Of a stretch of 15,077 bases of DNA, positions 6,482 through 12,564 are shown piece after piece. The stretch comes from JAXHTH01 sp034211115 (lineage in GTDB: Bacteria; Planctomycetota; Phycisphaerae; Phycisphaerales; SM1A02), in the NCBI GenBank assembly GCA_034211115.1, contig JAXHTH010000121.1:1-15077 (forward strand), written 5' to 3'. Below the pieces are notes generated by a model that saw only the letters and a list, made by a program, of their open reading frames with translations, was not told where the DNA came from and ran no database searches. Both the position numbers and the translations under genes were made by a program. Position 1 is the first letter of the stretch. Every line of letters begins with the position of its first letter.

Positions 6482-6766
6482 TCACGAGGCGCCCACCGCC
6501 TCCTTCAACACCCGCAGAAGAACCCAGCTCTTGGTCTTGGACACCGGCCGGCACTCGGCGATCTCGACGGTGTCCCCCACCCGGGAGACGTTGTCCTCAT
6601 CGTGCACGTGGAGCACCGTCCGACGCCGCACGTACTTGCCGTATTTCGGGTGCTTGACCGAATACTGGATCGCGACCTTGCGCGTCTTGTCCCGCGCCTC
6701 GGACTGGACAACGCCCACCTTCTTCGGCGAACGATCCGGAACCTGTATCTGCCTGCTCTTGGACAC
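6482..6766 (-). CDS. rpsQ: 30S ribosomal protein S17
   Basis: S17 is a primary binding protein of the 5' domain of 16S rRNA. The 94-residue OB-fold product shows KKVGVVQSEARDKTRKVAI, the HPKYGKYVRRRTVLHVHDE block at residues 39-57 and GDTVEIAECRPVSKTKSWVLLRV at the end. This matches the S17 family (E. coli 84 aa). The start is GTG (6764-6766), with AGGTAG 8 nt upstream. It lies 22 nt after rpmC and 35 nt before rplN. Confidence 0.96.
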   Translation of the reverse strand: MSKSRQIQVPDRSPKKVGVVQSEARDKTRKVAIQYSVKHPKYGKYVRRRTVLHVHDEDNVSRVGDTVEIAECRPVSKTKSWVLLRVLKEAVGAS

Positions 6767-6788
6767 GGCTGGTTCTACCTGTGCTTGC

Positions 6789-6989
6789 TTACGACGCGGA
6801 CTGCTGTTCCCGCATGGTCTTCTCGGTGAGGATGCGGGCGATGTCCTTCCTGATCTTCCCGAACTGCGACATGTCCTGGATCTTCTCGGTCACCGCCTGG
6901 GTGCGGAGCTCGAAGAGCTTTCGGCGCAGGCGATCGACCTCCACGTCAATCTCCTCGTCGCTGAGCCGGTGTACGTCCTTGGCTTTCAT
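6789..6989 (-). CDS. rpmC: 50S ribosomal protein L29
   Basis: L29 is a small helical hairpin protein next to the exit tunnel, close to L23, where nascent-chain factors dock. The 66-residue product (E. coli 63 aa) has the pattern MKAKDVHRLSDEEIDVEVDRLRRKLFELR followed by the second helix with IRKDIARILTEKTMRE. The ATG is at 6987-6989 and its upstream ribosome-binding site is weak. A 71-nt gap with octamer repeats separates it from rplP, where most bacteria have near contact. Confidence 0.95.
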   Translation of the reverse strand: MKAKDVHRLSDEEIDVEVDRLRRKLFELRTQAVTEKIQDMSQFGKIRKDIARILTEKTMREQQSAS

Positions 6990-7021
6990 GACTGCTTCAC
7001 ACTCTCAAAAACCACATCGAA

Positions 7022-7053
7022 CCTCTCCAGGCCTTCGAGCCTTCAAGCCTCCG
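7022..7053. repeat. Octamer repeat run between rplP and rpmC
   Basis: Read on the plus strand the units are CCTCTCCA, GGCCTTCG, AGCCTTCA and AGCCTCCG. On the minus strand these read as GGAGGCT/GAAGGCT-type units, the same family as the octamers at 8970-9009 and 11134-11165 but in the opposite orientation. The run starts 8 nt beyond the rplP stop and fills about half of the gap to rpmC. Confidence 0.7.
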
Positions 7054-7060
7054 GCCTTGC

Positions 7061-7480
7061 TCACACCGCCAGCCGGCGCCCCACGAACCGGCACCGTACG
7101 GGCATCTTCTGGGCCACGCGGGCCATCGCCTGCTTGGCGATCGTCTCCTCCACGCCGGCGATCTCGTACATGATCGTGCCCGGCTTGACGCGGGCGGCCC
7201 AGTAATCGGTGTCCGCCTTGCCCTTGCCCATGCGCGTCTCCAGCGGCTTCTTGCTGACGGGCTTGTCGGGGAAGATGCGGATGTACACCTTGCCCTGGCG
7301 GCGGAGGAAGTGCTGGGCCGCGATACGCCCCGCCTCGATCTGCCGGGCCGAGACCCAGTGCGCATCCAGCGACTGGAGCCCGTACTCGCCGAACGCGACG
7401 AAGTTGCCCCGCGTGGCGTTGCCGCGCAGCTTCCCTCGCATCTGCTTGCGGAACTTGATTCGTTTCGGCATCCGAGGCAT
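7061..7480 (-). CDS. rplP: 50S ribosomal protein L16
   Basis: L16 organises the A-site region of the 50S subunit. The product is 139 aa (E. coli 136 aa) and carries MPKRIKFRKQMRGKLRG at the start, FGEYGLQSLDAHWVSARQIEAGR at about 30-52, and RIFPDKPVSKKPLETRMGKGK at 68-88, the family signature. The ATG at 7478-7480 has GAGGAG 8 nt upstream, so I prefer it to the internal ATG three codons later. rpsC ends 61 nt upstream. Confidence 0.97.
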   Translation of the reverse strand: MPRMPKRIKFRKQMRGKLRGNATRGNFVAFGEYGLQSLDAHWVSARQIEAGRIAAQHFLRRQGKVYIRIFPDKPVSKKPLETRMGKGKADTDYWAARVKPGTIMYEIAGVEETIAKQAMARVAQKMPVRCRFVGRRLAV

Positions 7481-7541
7481 CGGATGAACTCCTCACTGTC
7501 AATCGATCCGGCCCTGACCGGCCGGAATCGTCGTTTCGCGC

Positions 7542-8246
7542 TTATCTCCTGCCGCGTGCCCGGGCGCGGGCGCCGGCGGCCTTGGATTCGTCCTGGTCTT
7601 CTTCGGCGTCGGTATACATGCCCTTGTAGACCCAGACCTTCACGCCGATGGTGCCGTAGGTGGTGTGGCTGGGCACGCAGGCGTAGTCCACGTTGGCCTG
7701 GAGGGTCGAGAGCGGGATGGAGCCCAGGCGGGTCTGGAAGCTGCGGGACATCTCCGCCCCGCCCAGTCGCCCCGACACCTGGATGCGCACGCCCTTGGCC
7801 CCGTTCTGGATCGCCGCCTCGCACCGCTGCTTGAGGAGGCGGCGGAAGTTGGCCCGCTTCTTCATCTGCTCGGCGATCGCCTCCGCGATGAGGCACGCGT
7901 TCGTGTCCGGGTTGCGGATCTCGATGATCTTGATGGAGACCTTGCGGCCGGTGAGGGCCATGAGATCCTCGGTGAGCCGGTCGATCTCCGCGCCCTTGGG
8001 CCCGATCACCAGCCCCGGCCGGGCCGTCTTCACGATCACCGTCAGCTCCTCGCGGGTGCGCTCGATGAGGATGTCGGAGACGGCCGCGAAGGGCGGGGTG
8101 CGGTTGAGCCGCTTGTCCACGTACTTGCGAATGCGGTAGTCCTCGACGAGGAGCTCGCCGAACAGCGCCTTGGGGGCGTACCACCGCGACTTGTGCGCTT
8201 CCGTGACGCCGACGCGGAATCCGAATGGATGGGTCTTCTGTCCCAT
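7542..8246 (-). CDS. rpsC: 30S ribosomal protein S3
   Basis: S3 forms part of the mRNA entry channel with S4 and S5 and takes part in unwinding mRNA. The length (234 aa) equals the family norm (E. coli 233 aa). MGQKTHPFGFRVG starts the protein. The KH domain shows IGPKGAEI at residues 81-88. The C-terminal domain carries GVRIQVSGRLGGAEMSR and the block YGTIGVKVWVYKG, followed by a basic tail (RARARGRR). The ATG at 8244-8246 lies 3 nt beyond the rplV stop, so translation is likely coupled. Confidence 0.97.
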   Translation of the reverse strand: MGQKTHPFGFRVGVTEAHKSRWYAPKALFGELLVEDYRIRKYVDKRLNRTPPFAAVSDILIERTREELTVIVKTARPGLVIGPKGAEIDRLTEDLMALTGRKVSIKIIEIRNPDTNACLIAEAIAEQMKKRANFRRLLKQRCEAAIQNGAKGVRIQVSGRLGGAEMSRSFQTRLGSIPLSTLQANVDYACVPSHTTYGTIGVKVWVYKGMYTDAEEDQDESKAAGARARARGRR

Positions 8247-8249
8247 GCC

Positions 8250-8582
8250 TCAGGTCCTCTCATCCAGGACAATGTGCAGATGGCTGGTGCGTTTCATGAT
8301 CGGGTGCGCCCGCCCCCGGTCCTTGGGCTGGAAGCGCTTGATGGTGGGCCCCTCGTCGACGCGCGACTCGCGCACGAAGAGCCGGGCGACGTCCGCATCG
8401 GCCTCCTCGGCGTTGGCGAGGGCGCTCTTGAGGACGGCCTTGTAGTACCATGCGCCGCGCTTCTTGGAGAAGTCCAGGGCGGTCATCGCCTGATCCACCG
8501 CCAGGCCGCGGATCATGTCCGCCACCAGCCGCGCCTTGCGCGGGGCGATGCGTGCGTATCGATGGACTGCTGGGTATGGCAT
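8250..8582 (-). CDS. rplV: 50S ribosomal protein L22
   Basis: L22 lines the exit tunnel with L4 and contacts all domains of 23S rRNA. The 110-residue length equals E. coli L22. The start region ARIAPRKARLVADMIRG at residues 10-26, the block AWYYKAVLKSALANAEE near 44-60, and the ending RFQPKDRGRAHPIMKRTSHL, which contains the tunnel-reaching loop, are all typical. The ATG at 8580-8582 has AAAGGA 12 nt upstream. It sits between rpsS (49 nt) and rpsC (3 nt). Confidence 0.97.
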   Translation of the reverse strand: MPYPAVHRYARIAPRKARLVADMIRGLAVDQAMTALDFSKKRGAWYYKAVLKSALANAEEADADVARLFVRESRVDEGPTIKRFQPKDRGRAHPIMKRTSHLHIVLDERT

Positions 8583-8631
8583 GACGGGTACCGGTCCTTT
8601 GGCGGGCGGCGTTGCGGGCCGCGGCGCGGAG

Positions 8632-8916
8632 TCAGCGGCGGAGCCGCACCCCTTCCTTCTTGTTCGTGTGGCCGCGGAACAGCCGGGTCGTGCTGAATTC
8701 GCCCAGCTTGTGCCCGACCATGTCCTCGGTCACGAACACGTCCATGAACGAGCGGCCGTTGTGCACCTGGAACGTGTGGCCCACGAACTCGGGCACGATC
8801 GTGCACGCCCGCGCCCAGGTCCGGATCGGGCTGCGCGCGCCGCTCTCGTTCTGACGCTCCACCTTGCGGAAGAGCTTCTCATCAACGAACGGGCCTTTCT
8901 TGAGTGAGCGTCCCAT
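8632..8916 (-). CDS. rpsS: 30S ribosomal protein S19
   Basis: S19 binds the 30S head beside S13 and contacts the A-site finger region. The product is 94 aa (E. coli 92 aa), with MGRSLKKGPFVDEKLFRKV at the start and the signature region HNGRSFMDVFVTEDMVGHKLGEFSTTR near 52-78. The ATG at 8914-8916 has AGGA 8 nt upstream. That AGGA is part of the first unit of the tandem heptamer array filling the gap to rplB, so the repeat supplies the ribosome-binding site. Confidence 0.97.
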   Translation of the reverse strand: MGRSLKKGPFVDEKLFRKVERQNESGARSPIRTWARACTIVPEFVGHTFQVHNGRSFMDVFVTEDMVGHKLGEFSTTRLFRGHTNKKEGVRLRR

Positions 8917-8920
8917 GAGT

Positions 8921-9009
8921 TGAGTCCTGAGGCTTGAGTGCTGAGTCTTGAGGCGTGAGTCGTGAGGATTGGAGACCTGGAGGCTTGGAGACTTGAAGGC
9001 TTGGAGGGC
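8921..9009. repeat. Heptamer-to-octamer tandem array between rplB and rpsS
   Basis: Seven direct heptamers (TGAGTCC, TGAGGCT, TGAGTGC, TGAGTCT, TGAGGCG, TGAGTCG, TGAGGAT; 8921-8969) run without a break into five octamers (TGGAGACC, TGGAGGCT, TGGAGACT, TGAAGGCT, TGGAGGGC; 8970-9009). The heptamers belong to the same family as the array at 43-70. The octamers match those at 7022-7053 and 11134-11165. The array starts 4 nt before the rpsS start codon as seen on the minus strand. Confidence 0.85.
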
Positions 9010-9069
9010 TGTGGTTTCCAGGCATCGGCGTGAGTCGCGCGACCCTCGGTCCCTCAGTCGCTTCTTCCC

Positions 9070-9101
9070 TTGATGCCATGATCCCTTGATGCCTCGATGC
9101 C
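9070..9101. repeat. Second octamer run, TTGATGCC type
   Basis: Four contiguous 8-nt units (TTGATGCC, ATGATCCC, TTGATGCC, TCGATGCC) occupy the end of the same gap, stopping 4 nt before the rplB stop codon. The period is 8 but the unit differs from the neighbouring TGGAGGCT family. Together with the array at 8921-9009 it fills most of the 189-nt rpsS-rplB gap; the 60 nt between the two arrays show nothing I recognise. Confidence 0.7.
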
Positions 9102-9105
9102 CTTC

Positions 9106-9960
9106 CTACAACTTGAGTTGTCCGTAGCGCTTGCTCTTGCGGCGACGGAGGATTCGGGAGTCGGTCCACTTGCCGCGGGGCCGGGTGCGGCCGCCCTTGG
9201 ATTTCGTGCCGGAGGCGCTGGCGGGCTCGCGGCCGCCCTTGGAGCGGCCCTCGCCGCCCCCCAGCGGATGGCAGGCATGATCCTTGGCCACCCCGCGGAC
9301 CTTCGGCTTGCGGCCGCGCCAGCGGTTGCGGCCGGCCTTGCCGAGCTTGACGTTCTGATGATCGGTGTTGCCCAGTTGCCCCACGGTGGCCCGGCACTCG
9401 ATGGAGACCTGCCGGATCTCTCCGGAGGGAAGGACGATGGTGGCCCAGCGTCCCTCGCGGTTGGAGAGCCGCGCCCCGGATCCGGCGGAACGGCAGAGCT
9501 TGCCGCCCTTCCCCGGCTCGAACTCGATGTTATGCACGGTGAGGCCGGTGGGGATGAACTTGAGGGGCATGCAGTTGCCGGCCCTGGGCTCGATCATGGC
9601 CGAGGAGCTCTCGACCACGTCGCCGTCCTTCAACCCCTGGGGGGCGAGGATGTAGCGCCGCACGCCGTCCTCGTACTCGACCAGCGCGATGTGGCAGCTT
9701 CGGTTCGGGTCGTACTCGATGCCGATGACCTTCGCGGGGATGTCGTCGCGGGTGCGCCGGAAGTCGATGAGGCGGTAGCGTCGCTTGTGCCCGCCCCCGC
9801 GGCCGCGCACGGTGACCTTGCCCTGATGATTGCGCCCGCCCGTGCGGTTGAGGGGGCGCAGCAGCGACTTCTCCGGCTTCGTCTTCGTCACCTCGACGTG
9901 CAGGTTGACCGACATGTTCCGCCGGCCGTTCGTTGTCGGTTTGTAGGTTCGCGTAGCCAT
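9106..9960 (-). CDS. rplB: 50S ribosomal protein L2
   Basis: L2 is one of the most conserved 50S proteins, needed for subunit association and close to the peptidyl transferase centre. The product is 284 aa (E. coli 273 aa). KPTTNGRRNM starts the family alignment, NHQGKVTVRGRGGGHKRRYR is at about 44-63, the OB-fold and SH3-like domains follow, and the C-terminal tail is basic. The usual motif around the functional histidine (DHPHGGGEGR) reads ACHPLGGGEGRS here. His231, the counterpart of E. coli His229, is kept, while the next histidine is Leu. The ATG at 9958-9960 has no strong Shine-Dalgarno sequence. rplW ends 68 nt upstream. Confidence 0.97.
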   Translation of the reverse strand: MATRTYKPTTNGRRNMSVNLHVEVTKTKPEKSLLRPLNRTGGRNHQGKVTVRGRGGGHKRRYRLIDFRRTRDDIPAKVIGIEYDPNRSCHIALVEYEDGVRRYILAPQGLKDGDVVESSSAMIEPRAGNCMPLKFIPTGLTVHNIEFEPGKGGKLCRSAGSGARLSNREGRWATIVLPSGEIRQVSIECRATVGQLGNTDHQNVKLGKAGRNRWRGRKPKVRGVAKDHACHPLGGGEGRSKGGREPASASGTKSKGGRTRPRGKWTDSRILRRRKSKRYGQLKL

Positions 9961-10028
9961 GGTCGTCGGCTTTCGTGTCGTTCATCGCGCCCGGCCGGGC
10001 CGGGACATCGTGGTGAATCGCGTGAGGG

Positions 10029-10307
10029 TCAGAACAGGTCGATGCGGTCGTCGGGGTGAATCTTGACGATGGCCCGCTTCATGGAGGCGCTGCGCCAGTA
10101 GCCGAAGCGGTTGCGGCGAAGCCGGCCCTTGCGATGCTGGGTGGCCACGCCGAGCACCCGTACGCCGTAGAGCGTCTCCACCGCGCGTCGGATCTGGGGC
10201 TTGGTCGCGCGTCGATCGACCTCGAAGGCGTAGCGTCCCTGCTCGGTGGAGGCGAAAGTCGCCTTCTCGGTGATGAGGGGACGTCGGATCACCGTGGTGG
10301 GTTCCAT
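10029..10307 (-). CDS. rplW: 50S ribosomal protein L23
   Basis: L23 sits at the exit-tunnel opening, where trigger factor and SRP dock. At 92 aa it is close to E. coli L23 (100 aa). VIRRPLITEKATFAS at the start, the FEVDRRATKPQIRRAVETLYGV block near 28-49, and the basic loop with KGRLRRNRFGYWRS are typical. The ATG (10305-10307) overlaps the rplD stop in a TGATG arrangement, and a strong Shine-Dalgarno AGAAGGAGG lies in the end of rplD, so the two are translationally coupled. Confidence 0.97.
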   Translation of the reverse strand: MEPTTVIRRPLITEKATFASTEQGRYAFEVDRRATKPQIRRAVETLYGVRVLGVATQHRKGRLRRNRFGYWRSASMKRAIVKIHPDDRIDLF

Positions 10308-10978
10308 CAGGCAACCTCCTTCTCATCTTTGCCCTTGCCGGCGGCGGCCCGGAGCGAGCCGTCGAGGAACGCCTCCAGCGCCGCCCGATCCACCACCAGG
10401 TAGCGGTGGTTGAGCAGCTCGAAGGCGTTGAGCTGCTCGATGCGGATGGTGTCCACATCCGGCAGGTTCCGGGCGGAGAGGGCCGTGTTGCGATCCCCGG
10501 GATCGAGGGCCATGAGGCAGGTGCGATCGATGCCCAGCGCGTCGAGGATCCGGCGAAGCTCGCTCGTTTTCGGCCTCTGCAAGGCGAACTCGTCCAGGCA
10601 TTTCACCTCGTCATCGACCAGCTTCGCGAGCAGCGCGTTGCGGTTGGCCAGCCGGCGCATCTTCTTGGGCATGCGCTGGCGATAGGCCTCGCGCGGCTTG
10701 GTCTTGGCGAAGGCGACGCCGCCGCCGCGGCGGATGTTCGTGCGGCGGGTGCCCATGCGTGCGTGGCCCGTTCCCTTCTGACGGTAGAGCTTGCGGGTGG
10801 AGCCCTCGACCATGCCCCGGCTCTTCGTGCGGGCCGAGCCCTGCCGCCGGTTGGCGTGGAACATGACGTAGGCCTGCTTGAGCAGGACCGGGCGCACCTC
10901 GTCTCCGAGTTGCGCCTCGTCGATGGCAAGGGTATCCACCTGCTTGCCTTGCTTGTTGTAGATGGGCAGTTCGATCAT
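10307..10978 (-). CDS. rplD: 50S ribosomal protein L4
   Basis: L4 reaches into the exit tunnel, and in gammaproteobacteria it represses the S10 operon. With the start used here it is 223 aa (E. coli 201 aa). The family pattern is clear: MIELPIYNKQGKQVDTL at the start and RQGSARTKSRGMVEGSTRKLYRQKGTGHARMG at about 45-76 (the tunnel loop). The C-terminal domain ends with DVDTIRIEQLNAFELLNHRYLVVDRAALEAF. An in-frame ATG at 11018-11020 would add 14 arginine-rich residues with no family support; the ATG at 10976-10978 gives the usual MIEL start. A short basic/acidic tail (GKGKDEKEVA) extends the end. Confidence 0.95.
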   Translation of the reverse strand: MIELPIYNKQGKQVDTLAIDEAQLGDEVRPVLLKQAYVMFHANRRQGSARTKSRGMVEGSTRKLYRQKGTGHARMGTRRTNIRRGGGVAFAKTKPREAYRQRMPKKMRRLANRNALLAKLVDDEVKCLDEFALQRPKTSELRRILDALGIDRTCLMALDPGDRNTALSARNLPDVDTIRIEQLNAFELLNHRYLVVDRAALEAFLDGSLRAAAGKGKDEKEVA

Positions 10979-11234
10979 CGCGTTCCACACCTGACGGGGT
11001 TGCCGTCGTCTTCGCCTCACCCTTCGCGGCCGATTGCGGGGGCCTGCCTCGCATGCGTCTCCGCCGGGGGCCGGAGCAGGGATCTTGACTCGGTCGTTGC
11101 TGCGTTGAGCTGTCGCGATCGTGGGGTTCCCGAAGAAGGCCTGGAGGCTTGGAGACCTGGAGGCTTGATGGGAGTGCTCAAGCCGGTCTGCCCGCCGCCT
11201 GCGGACCCGCGCAGGGCCTTCACGATCACCGGCT
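10979..11234. other. Gap between rplC and rplD, 256 nt, no gene seen
   Basis: This is one of the longest internal gaps of the operon. Apart from an octamer repeat run at 11134-11165 I see no coding sequence with codon bias or family support, no clear promoter and no convincing terminator on either strand. Most bacteria have only a few tens of bases here. Confidence 0.6.
11134..11165. repeat. Octamer repeat run between rplC and rplD
   Basis: Four contiguous units, AGAAGGCC, TGGAGGCT, TGGAGACC and TGGAGGCT, lie about 70 nt beyond the rplC stop. They are the same family and orientation as the octamers at 8970-9009. TGGAGGCT occurs twice here exactly as it does there. Confidence 0.75.
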
Positions 11235-11927
11235 TCAGGCGCCGGCCTGCGTCAACCTCCTCGCTTTGGTCTTGTACAAGCGCTTCGCGCTGCGAATCAT
11301 GAGAAAACCCCGATTGGGGCCGGGCACCGGTCCTTTCACCAGCATCAGGTGCCGCTCGGGGTCGAGGGAAATCACGTCGAGGCTGCGGACGGTCACCGTC
11401 TCGTCGCCCATGTGGCCGGCCATGCGCTTGCCCCGCTTGAGCTTGGGGCCGGTGCCGAGGTCGGTGGCGTGCCCGCCGATGGAGCCGGCGGAGCGGTGCT
11501 TGCGCTGCACGCCGTGGCTGGCCCCCTGCCCGCGGAAGTTGTGTCGCTTCATCTGCCCCTGGAACCCCTTGCCCTTGCTCCGGCCGGTGACGTCGACGAA
11601 CTTCACGTCGGCGAAGACATCGACGCCCAGCGTCTGTCCCGGCTCAAAGCCGGCCGCGTCGTCATCGCTCTCCAGGCGCAGCTCGCGATGGAAGCGCTTG
11701 GGCCCGGCCCCGGCCTTCGCATCGTGCCCGATCACGGGCATCGTGCTCCGCCTGGGCCTGACGTCCTCGAAGGCCAACTGCACCGCCGCGTAGCCGTCGG
11801 TTTCCGTCGTCTTGACCTGGGTGACGACGCACGGACCGGCCTCGATCACGGTGACGGGGACGTTGCGCCCGTCTTCCGTGTAGTAGCGGGTCATGCCGAC
11901 TTTTCGTCCCAGCAGTGCGGCGGGCAT
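11235..11927 (-). CDS. rplC: 50S ribosomal protein L3
   Basis: L3 starts 50S assembly with L24, and its loops reach the peptidyl transferase centre. The product is 230 aa (E. coli 209 aa). LLGRKVGMTRYYTEDGRNVPVTVIEAGP opens it. DVFADVKFVDVTGRSKGKGFQGQMKRHNF lies near 103-131, RMAGHMGDETVTVRSLDVI near 168-186, and HLMLVKGPVPGPNRG closes the fold. In E. coli, Gln150 is methylated by PrmB within SIGQNQTPG; here the region reads SIGGHATDLGTGPK, with no glutamine and about four extra residues. The ATG at 11925-11927 has GGAG 9 nt upstream. Confidence 0.97.
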   Translation of the reverse strand: MPAALLGRKVGMTRYYTEDGRNVPVTVIEAGPCVVTQVKTTETDGYAAVQLAFEDVRPRRSTMPVIGHDAKAGAGPKRFHRELRLESDDDAAGFEPGQTLGVDVFADVKFVDVTGRSKGKGFQGQMKRHNFRGQGASHGVQRKHRSAGSIGGHATDLGTGPKLKRGKRMAGHMGDETVTVRSLDVISLDPERHLMLVKGPVPGPNRGFLMIRSAKRLYKTKARRLTQAGA

Positions 11928-12044
11928 GGCGCTTCGCTCCGAACTCTTCGTCAGGGGTTGGCCGACCCGTCCCGGGCGGGCAACGTGACGCGAACAGGGA
12001 AATCAGGAACAGGCGGCCGCGAGAAGCGACCGCATCGATGCACA

Positions 12045-12353
<309 letters not shown>

Positions 12354-12400
12354 GGTCGCGGGGGGTCCTCAATACCGAGCGATAGGCGTCACCGCCGCCG

Positions 12401-12417
12401 GGCGCCCTCGGGGCGCC
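12401..12417 (-). other. GC hairpin in the rpsJ leader
   Basis: A perfect 7-bp inverted repeat (GGCGCCC at 12401-12407, GGGCGCC at 12411-12417) with a 3-nt loop lies in the middle of the predicted rpsJ 5' leader. It has no U-tract, so it is not an intrinsic terminator as it stands. It could be part of a translation-control structure, but nothing here proves that. Confidence 0.5.
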
Positions 12418-12426
12418 GCGGTTCTC

Positions 12427-12435
12427 TCACCTCCT
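12427..12435 (-). promoter_or_regulatory. Strong Shine-Dalgarno-like element far from rpsJ
   Basis: On the minus strand the leader contains AGGAGGTGA, near-perfectly complementary to the usual 16S rRNA 3' end, but it lies about 73 nt before the rpsJ start. The nearest possible start is the GTG inside the element itself, opening a 13-codon arginine-rich reading frame (12389-12430) through the leader hairpin. The spacing of zero argues against efficient use of that GTG. Confidence 0.35.
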
Positions 12436-12455
12436 GACGCAGGTGCAAACCGCGA

Positions 12456-12483
12456 ATGATACGGCCTCCCCCGCCCCTGTCAA
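12456..12483 (-). promoter_or_regulatory. Sigma70-type promoter of the S10 operon
   Basis: On the minus strand a consensus -35 box TTGACA (12478-12483) and a -10 box TATCAT (12456-12461, five of six matches) are separated by 16 nt of G-rich sequence. Transcription should start near 12449, giving a leader of about 96 nt before rpsJ. It lies in the 211-nt gap to the divergent plus-strand gene, exactly where the operon promoter is expected. This is the best promoter match in the window. Confidence 0.8.
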
Positions 12484-12552
12484 CTCGATGGGGGATGGGA
12501 GGATGGGGCTTTTTTGCTCCTCCCGCGCCGGCTCACCCGCCCTCGCATCGGG

Positions 12553-12558
12553 TACAGT
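12553..12558 (+). promoter_or_regulatory. Possible -10 box just before the plus-strand exported-protein gene
   Basis: TACAGT lies 6 nt before the ATG at 12565, which would put the transcription start at or near the A of the start codon, a leaderless arrangement. No good -35 box is visible 16-18 nt upstream (the sequence there is GC-rich), and no Shine-Dalgarno of useful strength precedes this ATG. Confidence 0.25.
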
Positions 12559-12564
12559 CAGGGC

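Noticed and set aside
5748..7205. A 485-codon plus-strand frame opposite rplX, rplN, rpsQ and rpmC
   Set aside because: It is antisense to four certain ribosomal genes, has no family resemblance and is explained by GC-driven loss of stops.
9989..10000. Perfect palindrome GCCCGGCCGGGC between rplW and rplB
   Set aside because: It has no loop-forming centre or T-run, and such GC palindromes are expected by chance in DNA of this composition.
10979..11020. N-terminal extension of rplD to the ATG at 11018-11020
   Set aside because: The added residues are arginine-rich with no L4 family match, and the internal ATG gives the expected MIEL start.
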